A stretch of DNA of 37,933 nt from Flexilinea sp. (GCA_017432685.1 JAFRIR010000057.1:1-37933); one strand, 5' to 3'. Positions 15,386-24,774 are shown, counted from the first letter of the stretch. Numbers and translations: made by a program. The notes: generated by a model not told the origin, from the letters alone.

Positions 15386-16498
15386 GTGAAAAAAGTAATT
15401 TGCGCAGGACACATCTGTATCGACATTACACCGATTTTTGACGGGCAACGAACCTTCAGCACGATCACTGACCTGCTGGAACCGGGCAAGCTGATCCACA
15501 TGAACGGCGTCAACGTTCATACCGGCGGCAGTGTTGCCAACACCGGGCTTGCCATGAAGCTGCTGGGGAACGACGTACGCCTGATGGGCAAGGTCGGGGA
15601 TGACGCCTTCGGGGGGATCATCCATTCTATCCTCGCTGATCATGGCGCCGGCGGACTGCTGGTCGAAAAAGGAGCAGTGACCTCCTACTCGGTGGTTCTG
15701 GCAATCCCGGGAATGGACCGCATTTTTCTTCATGCTCCCGGCGCCAATGACAGTTTTACCGTCGATGACATCCCCTGGGACGAAGTCAGCGGTACAGCTT
15801 TGTTTCATTTCGGCTATCCTCCGCTGATGAAACAGATGTATGCTGATAACGGTGAAGCTTTGAGCAGTATGTTCCGGCGGCTGAAAGAGATGAGGATCGC
15901 TGCAAGTCTGGACCTGGCAGCAATCGATCCGCTGAGTGAAGCCGGACAGGCCGACTGGCCTCTGGTCCTTGAAAAGACACTGCCTTACACGGACTTCTTT
16001 GTCCCAAGTTTTGAGGAGCTCTGCTGGATTCTGGACCGGAAAACCTGGACGGAGCTGAATTCCCGGGGAGGGGACATGACCGATGATCTTGACCCGGAAA
16101 AATACGCCAAACCGCTGGCTGAAAAATGTATTGCAATGGGATGCGGAACGGTTCTGATCAAGTGCGGCATTTCCGGAATGTATTATAAAACATCAACGAA
16201 GGACCGTATTTCGCGGATCGGCAGAAATCTTGGAATCGATGTGGATATGTGGTCAGACAGGGAAGGGATCCAGCCCTGTTTTGAGGCTGAGATCGTCCGT
16301 TCTGCCACCGGTTCGGGAGATGTGAGCATTGCGGCTTACCTGAGCGCTGTTCTGGCAGGAGAAACACCGGAACGCTGTGCGGAGCTGGCTGCCGCTGAGG
16401 GAGCCGCTTCCGTAGCTTCCTATGATGCATTGGGAGGTATTCTTCCGCTGGATGAATTGGCGCGGCGTATCGATGCCGGATGGAAAACAAAGGAGTGA
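15386..16498 (+). CDS. PfkB-family sugar kinase
   Basis: 370 aa, starting at GTG (MKKVICAGHICIDITP). Ribokinase-fold kinase that phosphorylates a sugar or sugar phosphate. Seen are the N-terminal GGSVANTGLAMKLLG signature near residue 47, GKVGDDAFG, and the C-terminal anion-hole/catalytic segment SATGSGD with Asp312 as catalytic base; the usual GAGD is GSGD here. The stop lies 3 nt before the class II aldolase start, so kinase and aldolase are coupled. This suggests formation and cleavage of a ketose (bis)phosphate. The substrate is unknown; fructose-, tagatose- or another keto-sugar-phosphate are all possible. The ribosome site is weak. Confidence 0.85.
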   Translation: MKKVICAGHICIDITPIFDGQRTFSTITDLLEPGKLIHMNGVNVHTGGSVANTGLAMKLLGNDVRLMGKVGDDAFGGIIHSILADHGAGGLLVEKGAVTSYSVVLAIPGMDRIFLHAPGANDSFTVDDIPWDEVSGTALFHFGYPPLMKQMYADNGEALSSMFRRLKEMRIAASLDLAAIDPLSEAGQADWPLVLEKTLPYTDFFVPSFEELCWILDRKTWTELNSRGGDMTDDLDPEKYAKPLAEKCIAMGCGTVLIKCGISGMYYKTSTKDRISRIGRNLGIDVDMWSDREGIQPCFEAEIVRSATGSGDVSIAAYLSAVLAGETPERCAELAAAEGAASVASYDALGGILPLDELARRIDAGWKTKE

Positions 16499-16501
16499 GT
16501 T

Positions 16502-17347
16502 ATGCTTGTTAATATGCGTGAAATGTTGGAAAAAGCTCGAACGGGCGGATATTCAGTCGGGTTTTTCAATGCGATCAATGTGGAAATGGCCCGCGCAGTC
16601 ATCGAAACAGCCGAAGAATTGCATGCTCCGGTCATCATTGGTACGGCTGAGATCCTGCTGCCGGTGATGTCCCTGGAGCGGGTCGCGGAATATCTGCTTC
16701 CCATGGCACAGAAAGCCTCGGTTCCGGTGGCAGTCCACTATGATCACGGCCTGACCTTTGACAAATGTATGGAAGCGCTGAAACTCGGCTTCAGCTCGAT
16801 CATGTATGATTGCTCGACAGCCCCTTATGAGGAAAACCTGAACCGTGTCGCGGAGATGGTGCGGATCTGCCATGCGATGGATGTAACGGTTGAGGCGGAA
16901 CTCGGTCATGTGGGAGACAATGAAGGAGAGGGGAAACTTTTGAACCCTTCGGATTTTTATACCGATCCTGCGGTGGCAGCGGAATTTGTATCCGAAACCG
17001 GTGCGGATGCGCTGGCAGTCGCAGTCGGGAACGCACACGGTGATTACAAATTCCCGCCGAAACTGGATTTCGACCGGATCACGGAAATCGCTGACAAAAC
17101 CGGAGTCCCGTTGGTTCTGCACGGCGGCAGCGGCCTTTCGGATTCCGATTTTCGGGAAGCTGCAAAGCGGGGGATCTGCAAGGTCAATATCTTCACCGAT
17201 CTGGACCGGGCCGGGAAGGTCGGGGTCGAAAAAGGACTTCAGGCAGGGTCAAAGTACCTTTCCAGTTTGATTTCTTACGAAATCGAAGCGATGAAATCTG
17301 TTGTCCGTGAGAAAATCCTGCTCTTCGGTTCGGACGGAAAAGCTTAA
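16502..17347 (+). CDS. Class II (zinc) ketose-bisphosphate aldolase
   Basis: 281 aa, typical length for the FbaA/GatY/KbaY family that splits ketose bisphosphates into two triose phosphates. Catalytic and metal residues are visible: Asp81-His82 in HYDHGL, Glu133 in VEAELGHVG, His179 in GNAHGDYKF and His207 in LHGGSG. Substrate specificity (fructose versus tagatose bisphosphate) cannot be told by eye. It follows the PfkB kinase by 3 nt and probably uses that enzyme's product. A long hairpin (about 17361-17427) follows the gene. Confidence 0.88.
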   Translation: MLVNMREMLEKARTGGYSVGFFNAINVEMARAVIETAEELHAPVIIGTAEILLPVMSLERVAEYLLPMAQKASVPVAVHYDHGLTFDKCMEALKLGFSSIMYDCSTAPYEENLNRVAEMVRICHAMDVTVEAELGHVGDNEGEGKLLNPSDFYTDPAVAAEFVSETGADALAVAVGNAHGDYKFPPKLDFDRITEIADKTGVPLVLHGGSGLSDSDFREAAKRGICKVNIFTDLDRAGKVGVEKGLQAGSKYLSSLISYEIEAMKSVVREKILLFGSDGKA

Positions 17348-17360
17348 AATGTATGGAAAA

Positions 17361-17427
17361 TGAGAAGTCAGGTATTGCAAATCGAGGCAGCAGATCTGTT
17401 TCTGAAGCTGTGTGCCTGACTTCTTGC
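17361..17427. other. Long hairpin after the aldolase gene
   Basis: AGAAGTCAGG pairs with CCTGACTTCT across about 45 nt of internally structured sequence, without a T tract. Could be a transcript-end stabiliser or weak terminator. Confidence 0.45.
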
Positions 17428-17531
17428 TAATTATGAGTAACATTTATCACTCTGTTTTTATGACATAACTCAATGGTCAAAACTTGTCTGTATAACTAAA
17501 ATAATAACAGTTTTATTTTTTTTACAAATAA

Positions 17532-17547
17532 TCGTGCTCGTGCACGA
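17532..17547. promoter_or_regulatory. Predicted LacI-family operator 4 (xylA)
   Basis: Perfect-arm palindrome TCGTGC-TCGT-GCACGA, ending only 21 nt before the xylA ATG and directly before its AAAAGGAG ribosome site. A repressor here would block transcription downstream of the promoter, which probably lies in the AT-rich 17480-17520. Confidence 0.7.
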
Positions 17548-17568
17548 TAAGAAAAAAGGAGATATTAA

Positions 17569-18879
17569 ATGGCAGGATTATTTCCCGGAATCCCGAAAGT
17601 AAAGTATGAAGGTCCGCAGAGCGACAACCCGTTTGCATTCAAATTCTACAACCCGGATGAAGAAATCGCCGGGCGGAAGATGAAGGATCATCTGCGCTTT
17701 TCCATGGCCTGGTGGCACACCCTGTGCGCCAACGGCACCGATATGTTCGGTGTGGGCACCGCAGACAAAACCTTCGGTACCAACAGCCCGATGGATCTGG
17801 CAAAAGCCAAAGTTGAAGCCGGATTCGAGATGATGGACAAGACCGGCATTGAATTCTTTGCATTCCATGATCGTGATATTGCTCCGGAAGGTGAAACCCT
17901 TGCCGAGACCAACAAAAATCTGGATGTCATCGTCGACCTCATCGAAGCGCACATGAAGGAAAGCGGCAAGAAGCTGCTGTGGGACACAGCCAATATGTTC
18001 GGCAATCCCCGCTATATGCACGGCGCCGGAACTTCTCCGAATGCGGATGCGTTCGCCTATGCCGCTGCGCAGGCCAAGAAAGCCATCGAGATCGGTACCC
18101 GCCTGGGCGCGGAAGGCTATACCTTCTGGGGCGGACGTGAAGGCTATGAAACCCTGCTGAACACCAACATGGGTCTGGAACTGGACAACATGGCCCGGCT
18201 GCTCCGCATGGAGATCGAATATGGCCGCAGCATCGGCTTCAAGGGCAACTTCTATGTCGAACCGAAACCGAAGGAACCGACGAAACATCAGTACGACTTT
18301 GACTCAGCTACCGTTATCGGTTTCCTGCGCAAATACGGGCTGGACATGAAACTGAACATCGAAGCCAATCACGGCACGCTTGCCGGTCACACCTTCCAGC
18401 ATGAACTGCGTGTCGCCCGCACGGAAGGTTTCTTCGGCTCCGTTGACGCCAACATCGGCGATATGCTGCTTGGCTGGGACACGGACGAGTTCCCGTACAA
18501 TGTCTATGATACTACGCTTGCCATGTACGAAGTCCTCAAAGCCGGCGGCTTCGACAAAGGCGGTTTGAACTTCGATTCCAAGACCCGCCGACCGTCCTTC
18601 GAGCTTTCCGATATCTTCCACGCACATATCATGGGTATGGATACGTTTGCCCTTGGTCTGCGCCTGGCCGACAAGCTCATCAAAGACGGCCGCATCGATA
18701 AATTCGTTGAAGAACGCTATTCCAGCTACAACAGCGGTATCGGCAAGAAGATCGTCGATGGCACCGCGACCGTGCAGGAACTGGAAGAATATGCACTGAA
18801 GATGGGCGATGTAAAGACCAACACCAGCGGCCGCCAGGAATACCTGGAAGCGATCATGAATCAGGTGATGTTCGGTTAG
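17569..18879 (+). CDS. xylA: Xylose isomerase
   Basis: 436 aa, group II length. Interconverts D-xylose and D-xylulose in the cytoplasm using two divalent metals. Catalytic and metal residues seen are His100 and Asp103 (FHDRD), Glu231 and Lys233 (VEPKPKEP), Glu267 and His270 (IEANHGT), and Asp295, Asp306 and Asp308 ([15 protein letters not shown]). It has an excellent ribosome site (AAAAGGAGATATTAA). Provides the substrate for XylB at 13273. The operator directly upstream ties it to the GH3 gene and oligosaccharide importer. A tail of inverted GTGATCGGT-like motifs (18880-18960) follows and may end the transcript. Confidence 0.96.
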   Translation: MAGLFPGIPKVKYEGPQSDNPFAFKFYNPDEEIAGRKMKDHLRFSMAWWHTLCANGTDMFGVGTADKTFGTNSPMDLAKAKVEAGFEMMDKTGIEFFAFHDRDIAPEGETLAETNKNLDVIVDLIEAHMKESGKKLLWDTANMFGNPRYMHGAGTSPNADAFAYAAAQAKKAIEIGTRLGAEGYTFWGGREGYETLLNTNMGLELDNMARLLRMEIEYGRSIGFKGNFYVEPKPKEPTKHQYDFDSATVIGFLRKYGLDMKLNIEANHGTLAGHTFQHELRVARTEGFFGSVDANIGDMLLGWDTDEFPYNVYDTTLAMYEVLKAGGFDKGGLNFDSKTRRPSFELSDIFHAHIMGMDTFALGLRLADKLIKDGRIDKFVEERYSSYNSGIGKKIVDGTATVQELEEYALKMGDVKTNTSGRQEYLEAIMNQVMFG

Positions 18880-18960
18880 TGATCGGTAGTCAGTGGTCTG
18901 TTGGTTTTGGTTTGTGGGTGGCAGTTTCCCGGTCACCGATCACCGGCCACTGATCACCTT
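18880..18960. repeat. Inverted GTGATCGGT / ACCGATCAC motifs after xylA
   Basis: Degenerate heptamer-like motifs (GTGATCGG, GTCAGTGG, GGTCTGTTGG) face CACCGATCACCGGCCACTGATCACC, giving several alternative stems. A terminator role is possible but there is no T run. Confidence 0.45.
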
Positions 18961-19027
18961 ACAAAGTGATGATTGTCACGGAATAACGGAAGAAATTCAC
19001 AAGTTGGTTTTAAAAAAATGCGAACTG

Positions 19028-19090
19028 TTGTGAATATAAAAAAACAATGTGTATAATTTGCAGATGGATGTTGCTGAACATTCATCTGCA
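19028..19090 (+). promoter_or_regulatory. chvE promoter with 32-nt palindrome at the start site
   Basis: TTGTGA (19028-19033), 18-nt spacer, TATAAT (19052-19057). A near-perfect 14-bp inverted repeat follows at 19059-19090 (TGCAGATGGATGTT-GCTG-AACATTCATCTGCA). It covers the transcription start and could be an operator or 5'-end hairpin. It is unrelated to the TCGTGC palindrome, so the transporter may answer to a different regulator. Confidence 0.65.
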
Positions 19091-19128
19091 GTAAAACCCG
19101 AAAGGGGAAAATAAAAGGAGTTTATCGT

Positions 19129-20169
19129 ATGAAAAAAGTTTTATTTGTTTTGCTTGCTCTGGCACTCTGCCTGACCGCGTCAGCTGCTTTTGCTGAAAAA
19201 GTTGGCGTTTCCATGCCTACCAAGGATCTGCAGCGCTGGAATCAGGATGGCGACTATATGAAAGCCAATCTGGAAGCAGCCGGCTATGAAGTTGACCTGC
19301 AGTATGCTTCCAACGATGTCCAGACTCAGCTGTCCCAGGTTGAAAACATGATCAACAGCGGCGCTGATGTCATCGTTATCGCTGCCATTGAAGGCTCTTC
19401 CCTGGGTTCCGCTCTGGCTATGGCGAAGGAAAATGAAATTCCCGTGATCGCTTATGACCGCCTGCTGATGGACTCCGATGGTGTTTCCTACTATGCTACT
19501 TTCGATAACTACATGGTTGGTACCATCCAGGGTAAATTCATTGAAGAAACCATGGATCTCGCCAATGCTGACGGCCCGTTCAACATGGAAGTTACCGCCG
19601 GTGACCCGGGCGACAACAATGCCCGCTACTTCTATCAGGGCGCTATCGATGTCCTGCAGCCCTACATTGATGCCGGCAAACTGGTCATCAAATCCGGTCA
19701 GCTCGACTTCACCGAAGTTGCCACCCCGACCTGGGCTACCGAAGTTGCTCAGTCCCGTGCTGAAAACATCCTGTCCTCCTTCTATGCTGATGGCTCCAAC
19801 GTGGATGTCTGGCTCTGCTCCAACGACTCCACCGCTCTGGGTGTGACCAACGCTCTGGCAGCCAACTACAACGGCACCTACCCTGTCATCACCGGTCAGG
19901 ACTGCGACAAAGCCAACACCAAGAACATCATTGAAGGCAAGCAGAGCATGTGCGTCTTCAAAGATACCCGCACCCTGGCTGCCCAGGTTGTGAAGATGAT
20001 CGGTCAGATTCTCGCCGGTGAAACCGTCGATGTCAACGACACCGAAACCTATGACAACAACGTCATCGTTGTTCCGTCCTTCCTGTGCGAACCGGTCTTC
20101 GCTAACGCTGACAACTACAAGGAAATCCTGATCGACTCCGGTTACTACACCGAAGATGACATCAAATAA
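19129..20169 (+). CDS. chvE: ChvE-family monosaccharide-binding protein
   Basis: 346 aa. Captures aldoses such as xylose, glucose, arabinose or galactose outside the membrane. Family hallmarks are GVSMPTKDLQRWNQDGDYM, ANDVQTQLSQVENMI-like hydrophobics (here SNDVQTQLSQVENMI) and YDRLLMDSDGVSYYATFDNY. Signal peptide residues 1-22 are cleaved after AFA, with no lipobox. The leader has a strong ribosome site (AAGGAG). A perfect 12-bp hairpin with a short T run (20189-20220) follows and would give more binding protein than the membrane components downstream. Confidence 0.92.
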   Translation: MKKVLFVLLALALCLTASAAFAEKVGVSMPTKDLQRWNQDGDYMKANLEAAGYEVDLQYASNDVQTQLSQVENMINSGADVIVIAAIEGSSLGSALAMAKENEIPVIAYDRLLMDSDGVSYYATFDNYMVGTIQGKFIEETMDLANADGPFNMEVTAGDPGDNNARYFYQGAIDVLQPYIDAGKLVIKSGQLDFTEVATPTWATEVAQSRAENILSSFYADGSNVDVWLCSNDSTALGVTNALAANYNGTYPVITGQDCDKANTKNIIEGKQSMCVFKDTRTLAAQVVKMIGQILAGETVDVNDTETYDNNVIVVPSFLCEPVFANADNYKEILIDSGYYTEDDIK

Positions 20170-20188
20170 TTAAAAGCAGTACCTATCT

Positions 20189-20220
20189 GATACAGGCGGG
20201 GGCTCCCGCCTGTATCTTTT
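20189..20220 (+). terminator. Attenuating terminator after chvE
   Basis: GATACAGGCGGG (20189-20200), loop GGCT, CCCGCCTGTATC (20205-20216), then TTTT. Confidence 0.8.
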
Positions 20221-20258
20221 CATGAAACATTCCAATTGAAAATGAGGGACGGAGAAAA

Positions 20259-21803
20259 ATGGCAGATATCTTATTGGAAATGAAGAATATCACAAAGACC
20301 TTCCCCGGCGTGAAAGCCCTCGATAACGTAAATCTTCAGGTGGAGCGAGGCGAGATCCACGCCCTGGTTGGAGAAAACGGGGCAGGAAAGAGTACGCTCA
20401 TGAATGTCTTGAGCGGCATCTATCCGTACGGCACTTATTCCGGTGACATTATTTACGACGGACAGGTCATGAAGTTCTCGAACATCAAAGATTCGGAACG
20501 AAGAGGCATCGTCATTATTCATCAGGAGCTGGCTTTGATTCCTGAGATGACGATCGGTGAAAATATGTATCTGGGGAACGAACGCGGCAGCAAGTTCGCG
20601 ATCGACTGGAACACAACTTATTCCGAGGCTGACAAATACCTGAAAATGGTCGGTCTCACAGAAAGCTCAAAGGTGCAGGTGAAGACCATCGGCACCGGTA
20701 AACAGCAGCTTGTTGAAATTGCCAAAGCGCTTGCGAAACAGGCAAAACTGCTGATTTTGGATGAACCAACATCCTCCCTGAATGAAGAAGATTCCCGTGC
20801 ACTGCTGGACCTCATGCTTTCTTTCAAAAAGCAGGGTATGACAATGATCATCATTACCCATAAATTAAATGAGGTTGCTTATGTGGCGGATAAAATTACA
20901 GTTGTCCGTGATGGCAGCACCATCGAAACATTGGACAACCACGGCAAAGAGCCCATCAGCGAAGAACGCATCATCAAAGGGATGGTCGGTCGTGAGATGA
21001 CCAACCGTTTCCCGAAACGGGAAGGCGTGAAGATCGGTGACGTCGAGATGGAAGTTGAAAACTGGACCGTCCATCATCCGCTTTATCCGGAACGCAAAGT
21101 GGTGGATAATGTTTCCCTTTATGTCCGTAAAGGCGAAGTCGTCGGCATCTATGGACTGATGGGGGCCGGTCGGACCGAGCTGGCGATGAGTATTTTTGGT
21201 CAATCGTATGGCGTCAATTTCTCCGGAAAGCTGAAACTGAATGGAAAAGAGGTCAAACTCAAAAAGAGTGAAGCGGACGCCATCAAGCATAAGATTGCTT
21301 ATGTAACCGAGGACCGGAAGGGGAACGGCCTGGTGCTTTCTCAGTCTATCAAAATCAATACGTCTCTTGCAAATCTGAATGAGATTGCGAAACATTCTGT
21401 GATTGATGGAGATAAAGAATACGCGGTAGCAGAAGAGTACCGTGACAAGCTGCGAATTAAAACACCGACGGTAGAACAGTTGGTCGGGAATCTTTCCGGC
21501 GGTAACCAACAGAAGGTTCTGCTGGCAAAATGGATGTTTGCCAATCCTGACATCATGATTCTTGACGAACCGACCCGTGGCATTGATGTTGGCGCCAAGT
21601 ATGAAATTTACTGCATCATCAATGATCTCGCCGCAGCCGGTAAATGTGTTTTGATGATCTCTTCGGAATTGCCGGAAATTTTGGGAATGAGCGATCGGAT
21701 TTATATTATGAATGCCGGAAAACTTATCGGAGAAATGCAGGCAAAGGATGCTACCCAGGAGAACATCATGGCAGCTATTCTGAAATCAGGAAGGGGTGAT
21801 TGA
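20259..21803 (+). CDS. mmsA: Monosaccharide ABC transporter ATPase (MmsA/XylG-like)
   Basis: 514 aa with two fused ABC domains, as in all CUT2 sugar importers. The first half has an intact Walker [10 protein letters not shown] (near residue 40), and its Walker [16 protein letters not shown]. The first-half signature is degenerate ([11 protein letters not shown]). The second half has the usual altered Walker A (GLMGAGRTE) and a canonical signature LSGGNQQKV with Walker [13 protein letters not shown]. Energises uptake by the following two permeases with ChvE as receptor. Its stop lies 2 nt before the next start. Confidence 0.93.
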   Translation: MADILLEMKNITKTFPGVKALDNVNLQVERGEIHALVGENGAGKSTLMNVLSGIYPYGTYSGDIIYDGQVMKFSNIKDSERRGIVIIHQELALIPEMTIGENMYLGNERGSKFAIDWNTTYSEADKYLKMVGLTESSKVQVKTIGTGKQQLVEIAKALAKQAKLLILDEPTSSLNEEDSRALLDLMLSFKKQGMTMIIITHKLNEVAYVADKITVVRDGSTIETLDNHGKEPISEERIIKGMVGREMTNRFPKREGVKIGDVEMEVENWTVHHPLYPERKVVDNVSLYVRKGEVVGIYGLMGAGRTELAMSIFGQSYGVNFSGKLKLNGKEVKLKKSEADAIKHKIAYVTEDRKGNGLVLSQSIKINTSLANLNEIAKHSVIDGDKEYAVAEEYRDKLRIKTPTVEQLVGNLSGGNQQKVLLAKWMFANPDIMILDEPTRGIDVGAKYEIYCIINDLAAAGKCVLMISSELPEILGMSDRIYIMNAGKLIGEMQAKDATQENIMAAILKSGRGD

Positions 21804-21805
21804 TC

Positions 21806-22975
21806 ATGAAAACAAATTCTGTCGGAACCTTTTTCAAAAAATATACCATGGTTCTCGCACTGATTGTCGTTGCGATTCTCTTTTCAATCACGACCGGTGG
21901 GAAAATTCTTTATCCGCAGAACATCAATAACCTGATTTCTCAAAACGGTTACGTCTTTGTTCTGGCGGCAGGGATGCTCCTTTGTATTTTGACAGGCGGC
22001 AATATTGACCTTGCAGTCGGCTCTGTGGTGTGTTTTGCCGGCGCTGTCGGCGTGGTGCTGATGGAAGCCGGATGGAACATGTGGCTGGCAGTTCTGGTGA
22101 TGCTGCTGGTCGGACTGGCAATCGGCGCGTTCCAGGGTTTCTGGATCGCGAAGGTCTACGTTCCGCCATTCATTGCCACACTTGCCGGTATGTATGCTTT
22201 CCGCGGGCTTTCAAATGTCGTGCTGCAGGGTTATACTGTAACAATTTCCAATCAGACATTTTTGAAGATTTTTGGTGGCGGCGCAGATTGCTATATCCCG
22301 GACTTTATCGGCAATGGAACAGGATTGAACATGACCTGTATGGCTTGCGGCGTCATCATAGCCCTGCTTTTTGCGGTATTACAAATCCGGAGAGTTTCTG
22401 TTCAGAAGAAAATGGGAATCATTCAGTCAGCCACAGGAGACTATATCCGTACAGCGATCATCGCGGCGTTGATTCTCTGGATCGCGTGGAAGCTTGCTTC
22501 TTATAAAGGCATTCCAACGGTTTTGATTTGGATCTCTCTGGTTTTGCTCGTTTACAACTACATTACCACCAAAACAGCCATCGGACGTTACCTTTATGCG
22601 GTCGGCGGCAATGAAAAGGCGACAGCTCTTTCAGGTGTCAACACCCGCAATGTATTCCTTTTTGCTTACGCGAACATGGGATTCCTGGCAGGATTGGCGG
22701 GAATTTTGAACGTTGCCCGTATGACGAATGCTCAGCCGACTTTCGGACAGGGCTATGAGATGGATGCTATTGCAGCCTGTTTCATCGGCGGCGCTTCCGC
22801 TTACGGCGGAACCGGTAAGATTTCCGGTGTGATCATCGGCGCCTTGTTGATGGGGTTGATCAACCAGGGTATGAGTATTATGGGCATTGACTCTAACTAC
22901 CAGCGGGTGGTGAAGGGTCTGGTTCTGATGCTTGCGGTCATGTTTGACGTATTATCCAAACGCCAGAAAAAATAA
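21806..22975 (+). CDS. mmsB: Monosaccharide ABC transporter permease 1 (MmsB/XylH-like)
   Basis: About 389 aa with some ten hydrophobic segments and the CUT2 permease signature LTGGNIDLAVGSVV near residue 60. The C-terminal EMDAIAACFIGGASAYGGTG loop contacts the ATPase. I use ATG 21806, placed a few nt after AAGGGGTGAT; an upstream TTG at 21800 is the alternative. It is clearly paralogous to the next gene (NGYVFVLAAGMLLCILTGGN versus NAYVYILGVGMLMCMLTGGN), so the channel could be a heterodimer rather than the usual homodimer. Confidence 0.9.
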   Translation: MKTNSVGTFFKKYTMVLALIVVAILFSITTGGKILYPQNINNLISQNGYVFVLAAGMLLCILTGGNIDLAVGSVVCFAGAVGVVLMEAGWNMWLAVLVMLLVGLAIGAFQGFWIAKVYVPPFIATLAGMYAFRGLSNVVLQGYTVTISNQTFLKIFGGGADCYIPDFIGNGTGLNMTCMACGVIIALLFAVLQIRRVSVQKKMGIIQSATGDYIRTAIIAALILWIAWKLASYKGIPTVLIWISLVLLVYNYITTKTAIGRYLYAVGGNEKATALSGVNTRNVFLFAYANMGFLAGLAGILNVARMTNAQPTFGQGYEMDAIAACFIGGASAYGGTGKISGVIIGALLMGLINQGMSIMGIDSNYQRVVKGLVLMLAVMFDVLSKRQKK

Positions 22976-22994
22976 GACAGGAGGATGACTTAAA

Positions 22995-24203
22995 ATGAAA
23001 AACAAAGATTCTTTCGTCAGCGTGCTGAAGAAAAACGCAATGCTTGTCGTCCTGGTTATTGTTTACCTGTTCTTTATGATTCAGACAAAAGGATCGATCT
23101 TTCAGCCGGCACAGTTCAAGGCGCTCATCGATCAAAACGCTTACGTTTATATTCTGGGCGTCGGGATGCTGATGTGTATGCTGACCGGTGGCAACATTGA
23201 CCTGTCATGCGGTTCCTTTGTCTGTCTTTTGGGTGCAATTGGCGGGCTGCTGATGGTAAAGCTTGGCATGAGTACAGGTGTGGCAATCGTGTTGATGCTG
23301 CTGGTCGGTATTGCTTACGGCTGTCTGTTGGGTTATTTGATTGCCTATATCAATATTCCGCCATGGATCGCGACACTGGCCGGTTACCTGGCTTTCCGTG
23401 GTCTCGGCACATCCATTTTGAGCAACAATTCCAGCACCGGTTCCATTTCAATCGGGGCTAAAGCTGATTTTCTGGCAATTTTCAGCGGAAAGATCTTCGG
23501 TACGAAACCGAAAATATTCAACTGGCCCTGCATGATCGCGGGTATCGTTGCTGCCGTCATCACCGTCGTTGTGATCTTCACTTCCCGGGCGACCAAACTC
23601 CGCAAGGGTTATGCCGCGGATTCATTCAGTAGTACGGTAGTAAAAAGTGTACTCTCAGCCGCTGCCATCCTGCTCGTCATGTGGAAACTTTCCAATGCCG
23701 GTGGTATTCCGACGCCGCTTGTCTGGGTCGTTGCGGTTGTGTTAATTTACAGCTTTATTACTTCAAAGACAACCCTGGGCCGTCATTTCTACATTGTTGG
23801 AGGCAACAAAGAAGCTGCCCGGATGTCCGGCGTGAATACCAACAAGATCATGTTCCTGGCTTACCTGAACATGGCATTTCTGACGTCCATTACAACGATG
23901 ATGGTTCTTGCCCGTATGACAGCCGCAAATTCCACTGCCGGCACCAACTTCGAGATGGATGCCATCTCTGCCTGTGTGGTGGGCGGTGTTTCCGCCAGCG
24001 GTGGCGCCGGATCAGTCTTCGGAATGGTGATCGGTGCGACGCTGATTGGCGTCATCAACCTGGGCATGAGCCTGATGGGCATTGACGCGAACTGGCAAAA
24101 GGTCGTGAAAGGCGTCGTCCTTCTCGGAGCGGTCGCCTTTGACATCCTCGGGAAGCAGAATATCAATTGGAAAGCTCTGCTGCCTTTTGGAAAGAAAAAC
24201 TGA
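22995..24203 (+). CDS. mmsB: Monosaccharide ABC transporter permease 2 (MmsB/XylH-like paralogue)
   Basis: 402 aa, the second CUT2 permease, 19 nt after the first, with an AGGAGG ribosome site. It shares the same membrane topology and motifs: LTGGNIDLSCGSFV near residue 60 and EMDAISACVVGGVSASGGAG near the C-terminus. It carries a longer basic loop (TSRATKLRKGYAADSF) between hydrophobic segments. CUT2 systems normally have one permease gene, so the pair is either a tandem duplication with a specialised partner or two alternative channels sharing MmsA. Ended by a strong terminator at 24233-24263. Confidence 0.9.
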   Translation: MKNKDSFVSVLKKNAMLVVLVIVYLFFMIQTKGSIFQPAQFKALIDQNAYVYILGVGMLMCMLTGGNIDLSCGSFVCLLGAIGGLLMVKLGMSTGVAIVLMLLVGIAYGCLLGYLIAYINIPPWIATLAGYLAFRGLGTSILSNNSSTGSISIGAKADFLAIFSGKIFGTKPKIFNWPCMIAGIVAAVITVVVIFTSRATKLRKGYAADSFSSTVVKSVLSAAAILLVMWKLSNAGGIPTPLVWVVAVVLIYSFITSKTTLGRHFYIVGGNKEAARMSGVNTNKIMFLAYLNMAFLTSITTMMVLARMTAANSTAGTNFEMDAISACVVGGVSASGGAGSVFGMVIGATLIGVINLGMSLMGIDANWQKVVKGVVLLGAVAFDILGKQNINWKALLPFGKKN

Positions 24204-24232
24204 TTCATTTGTTTCTCCTTTATATACTCAGA

Positions 24233-24263
24233 AAATGCTGTCCGAACTCCGGACAGCATTTTG
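24233..24263 (+). terminator. Terminator of the sugar transporter operon
   Basis: Perfect stem AAAATGCTGTCCG / CGGACAGCATTTT around a 4-5 nt loop, followed by GCTTTCC. Confidence 0.8.
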
Positions 24264-24294
24264 CTTTCCATTTTATTGAAACACTTTCTCACTC

Positions 24295-24323
24295 TTGATA
24301 AACATTGATTTCCAAAGTAAAAT
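24295..24323 (+). promoter_or_regulatory. Promoter of gcvH-gcvPA-gcvPB
   Basis: TTGATA (24295-24300), 17-nt spacer, TAAAAT (24318-24323). The remaining 58-nt leader holds a small CGAAAG/CTTTCG hairpin and is too short for a glycine riboswitch. Confidence 0.7.
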
Positions 24324-24381
24324 AGATAAAGATAGTCTTTACCGAAAGGAAAACTTTCGCTGATCAAAAAGGAGATAACAC

Positions 24382-24774
24382 ATGAAAATCGAATCCGGTT
24401 TACTTTATTCCCAAAATGATGAATGGGTCCGCATTGAAGGGGACACTGCCACCATCGGCATTACCGATTATGCCCAGAGCCAGCTTTCCGACATCGTGTT
24501 TGCTGAAGTGAGCATCGAAGAAGGCGATTCCGTGGAAGCCGGTGACTGCATCGGCACCGTCGAATCCGTCAAAGCCGCCTCCGACATTTATACCCCTGTC
24601 TCCGGTACCGTGGCCGCTGTCAATGAAGCCGTTGCTGATGAACCCGAGATCATCAACAAGGAAGCCTTCGGAGCTGCCTGGTTCATCAAAGTCACGCTTG
24701 ACGGCGCTGTTGATGAATCCGAACTGATGGATGCCGCTGCCTACGAAAAATATTGTGCTGAACGGGAGCATTAA
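24382..24774 (+). CDS. gcvH: Glycine cleavage system H protein
   Basis: 130 aa lipoyl carrier shuttling the aminomethyl group between the P and T proteins. The biotinyl/lipoyl hammerhead is complete, with the lipoylation lysine at Lys64 in ESVKAASDIYTPVSG. Start preceded by AAAAAGGAG. The stop overlaps the gcvPA start by one base, and with gcvPB forms a tight H-PA-PB operon. GcvT and the lipoylation and dihydrolipoamide dehydrogenase genes are not in the window. Confidence 0.95.
   Translation: MKIESGLLYSQNDEWVRIEGDTATIGITDYAQSQLSDIVFAEVSIEEGDSVEAGDCIGTVESVKAASDIYTPVSGTVAAVNEAVADEPEIINKEAFGAAWFIKVTLDGAVDESELMDAAAYEKYCAEREH

Noticed and set aside
24264-24381. Glycine riboswitch before gcvH
   Set aside because: The leader after the promoter is only about 58 nt and lacks the paired aptamer architecture.
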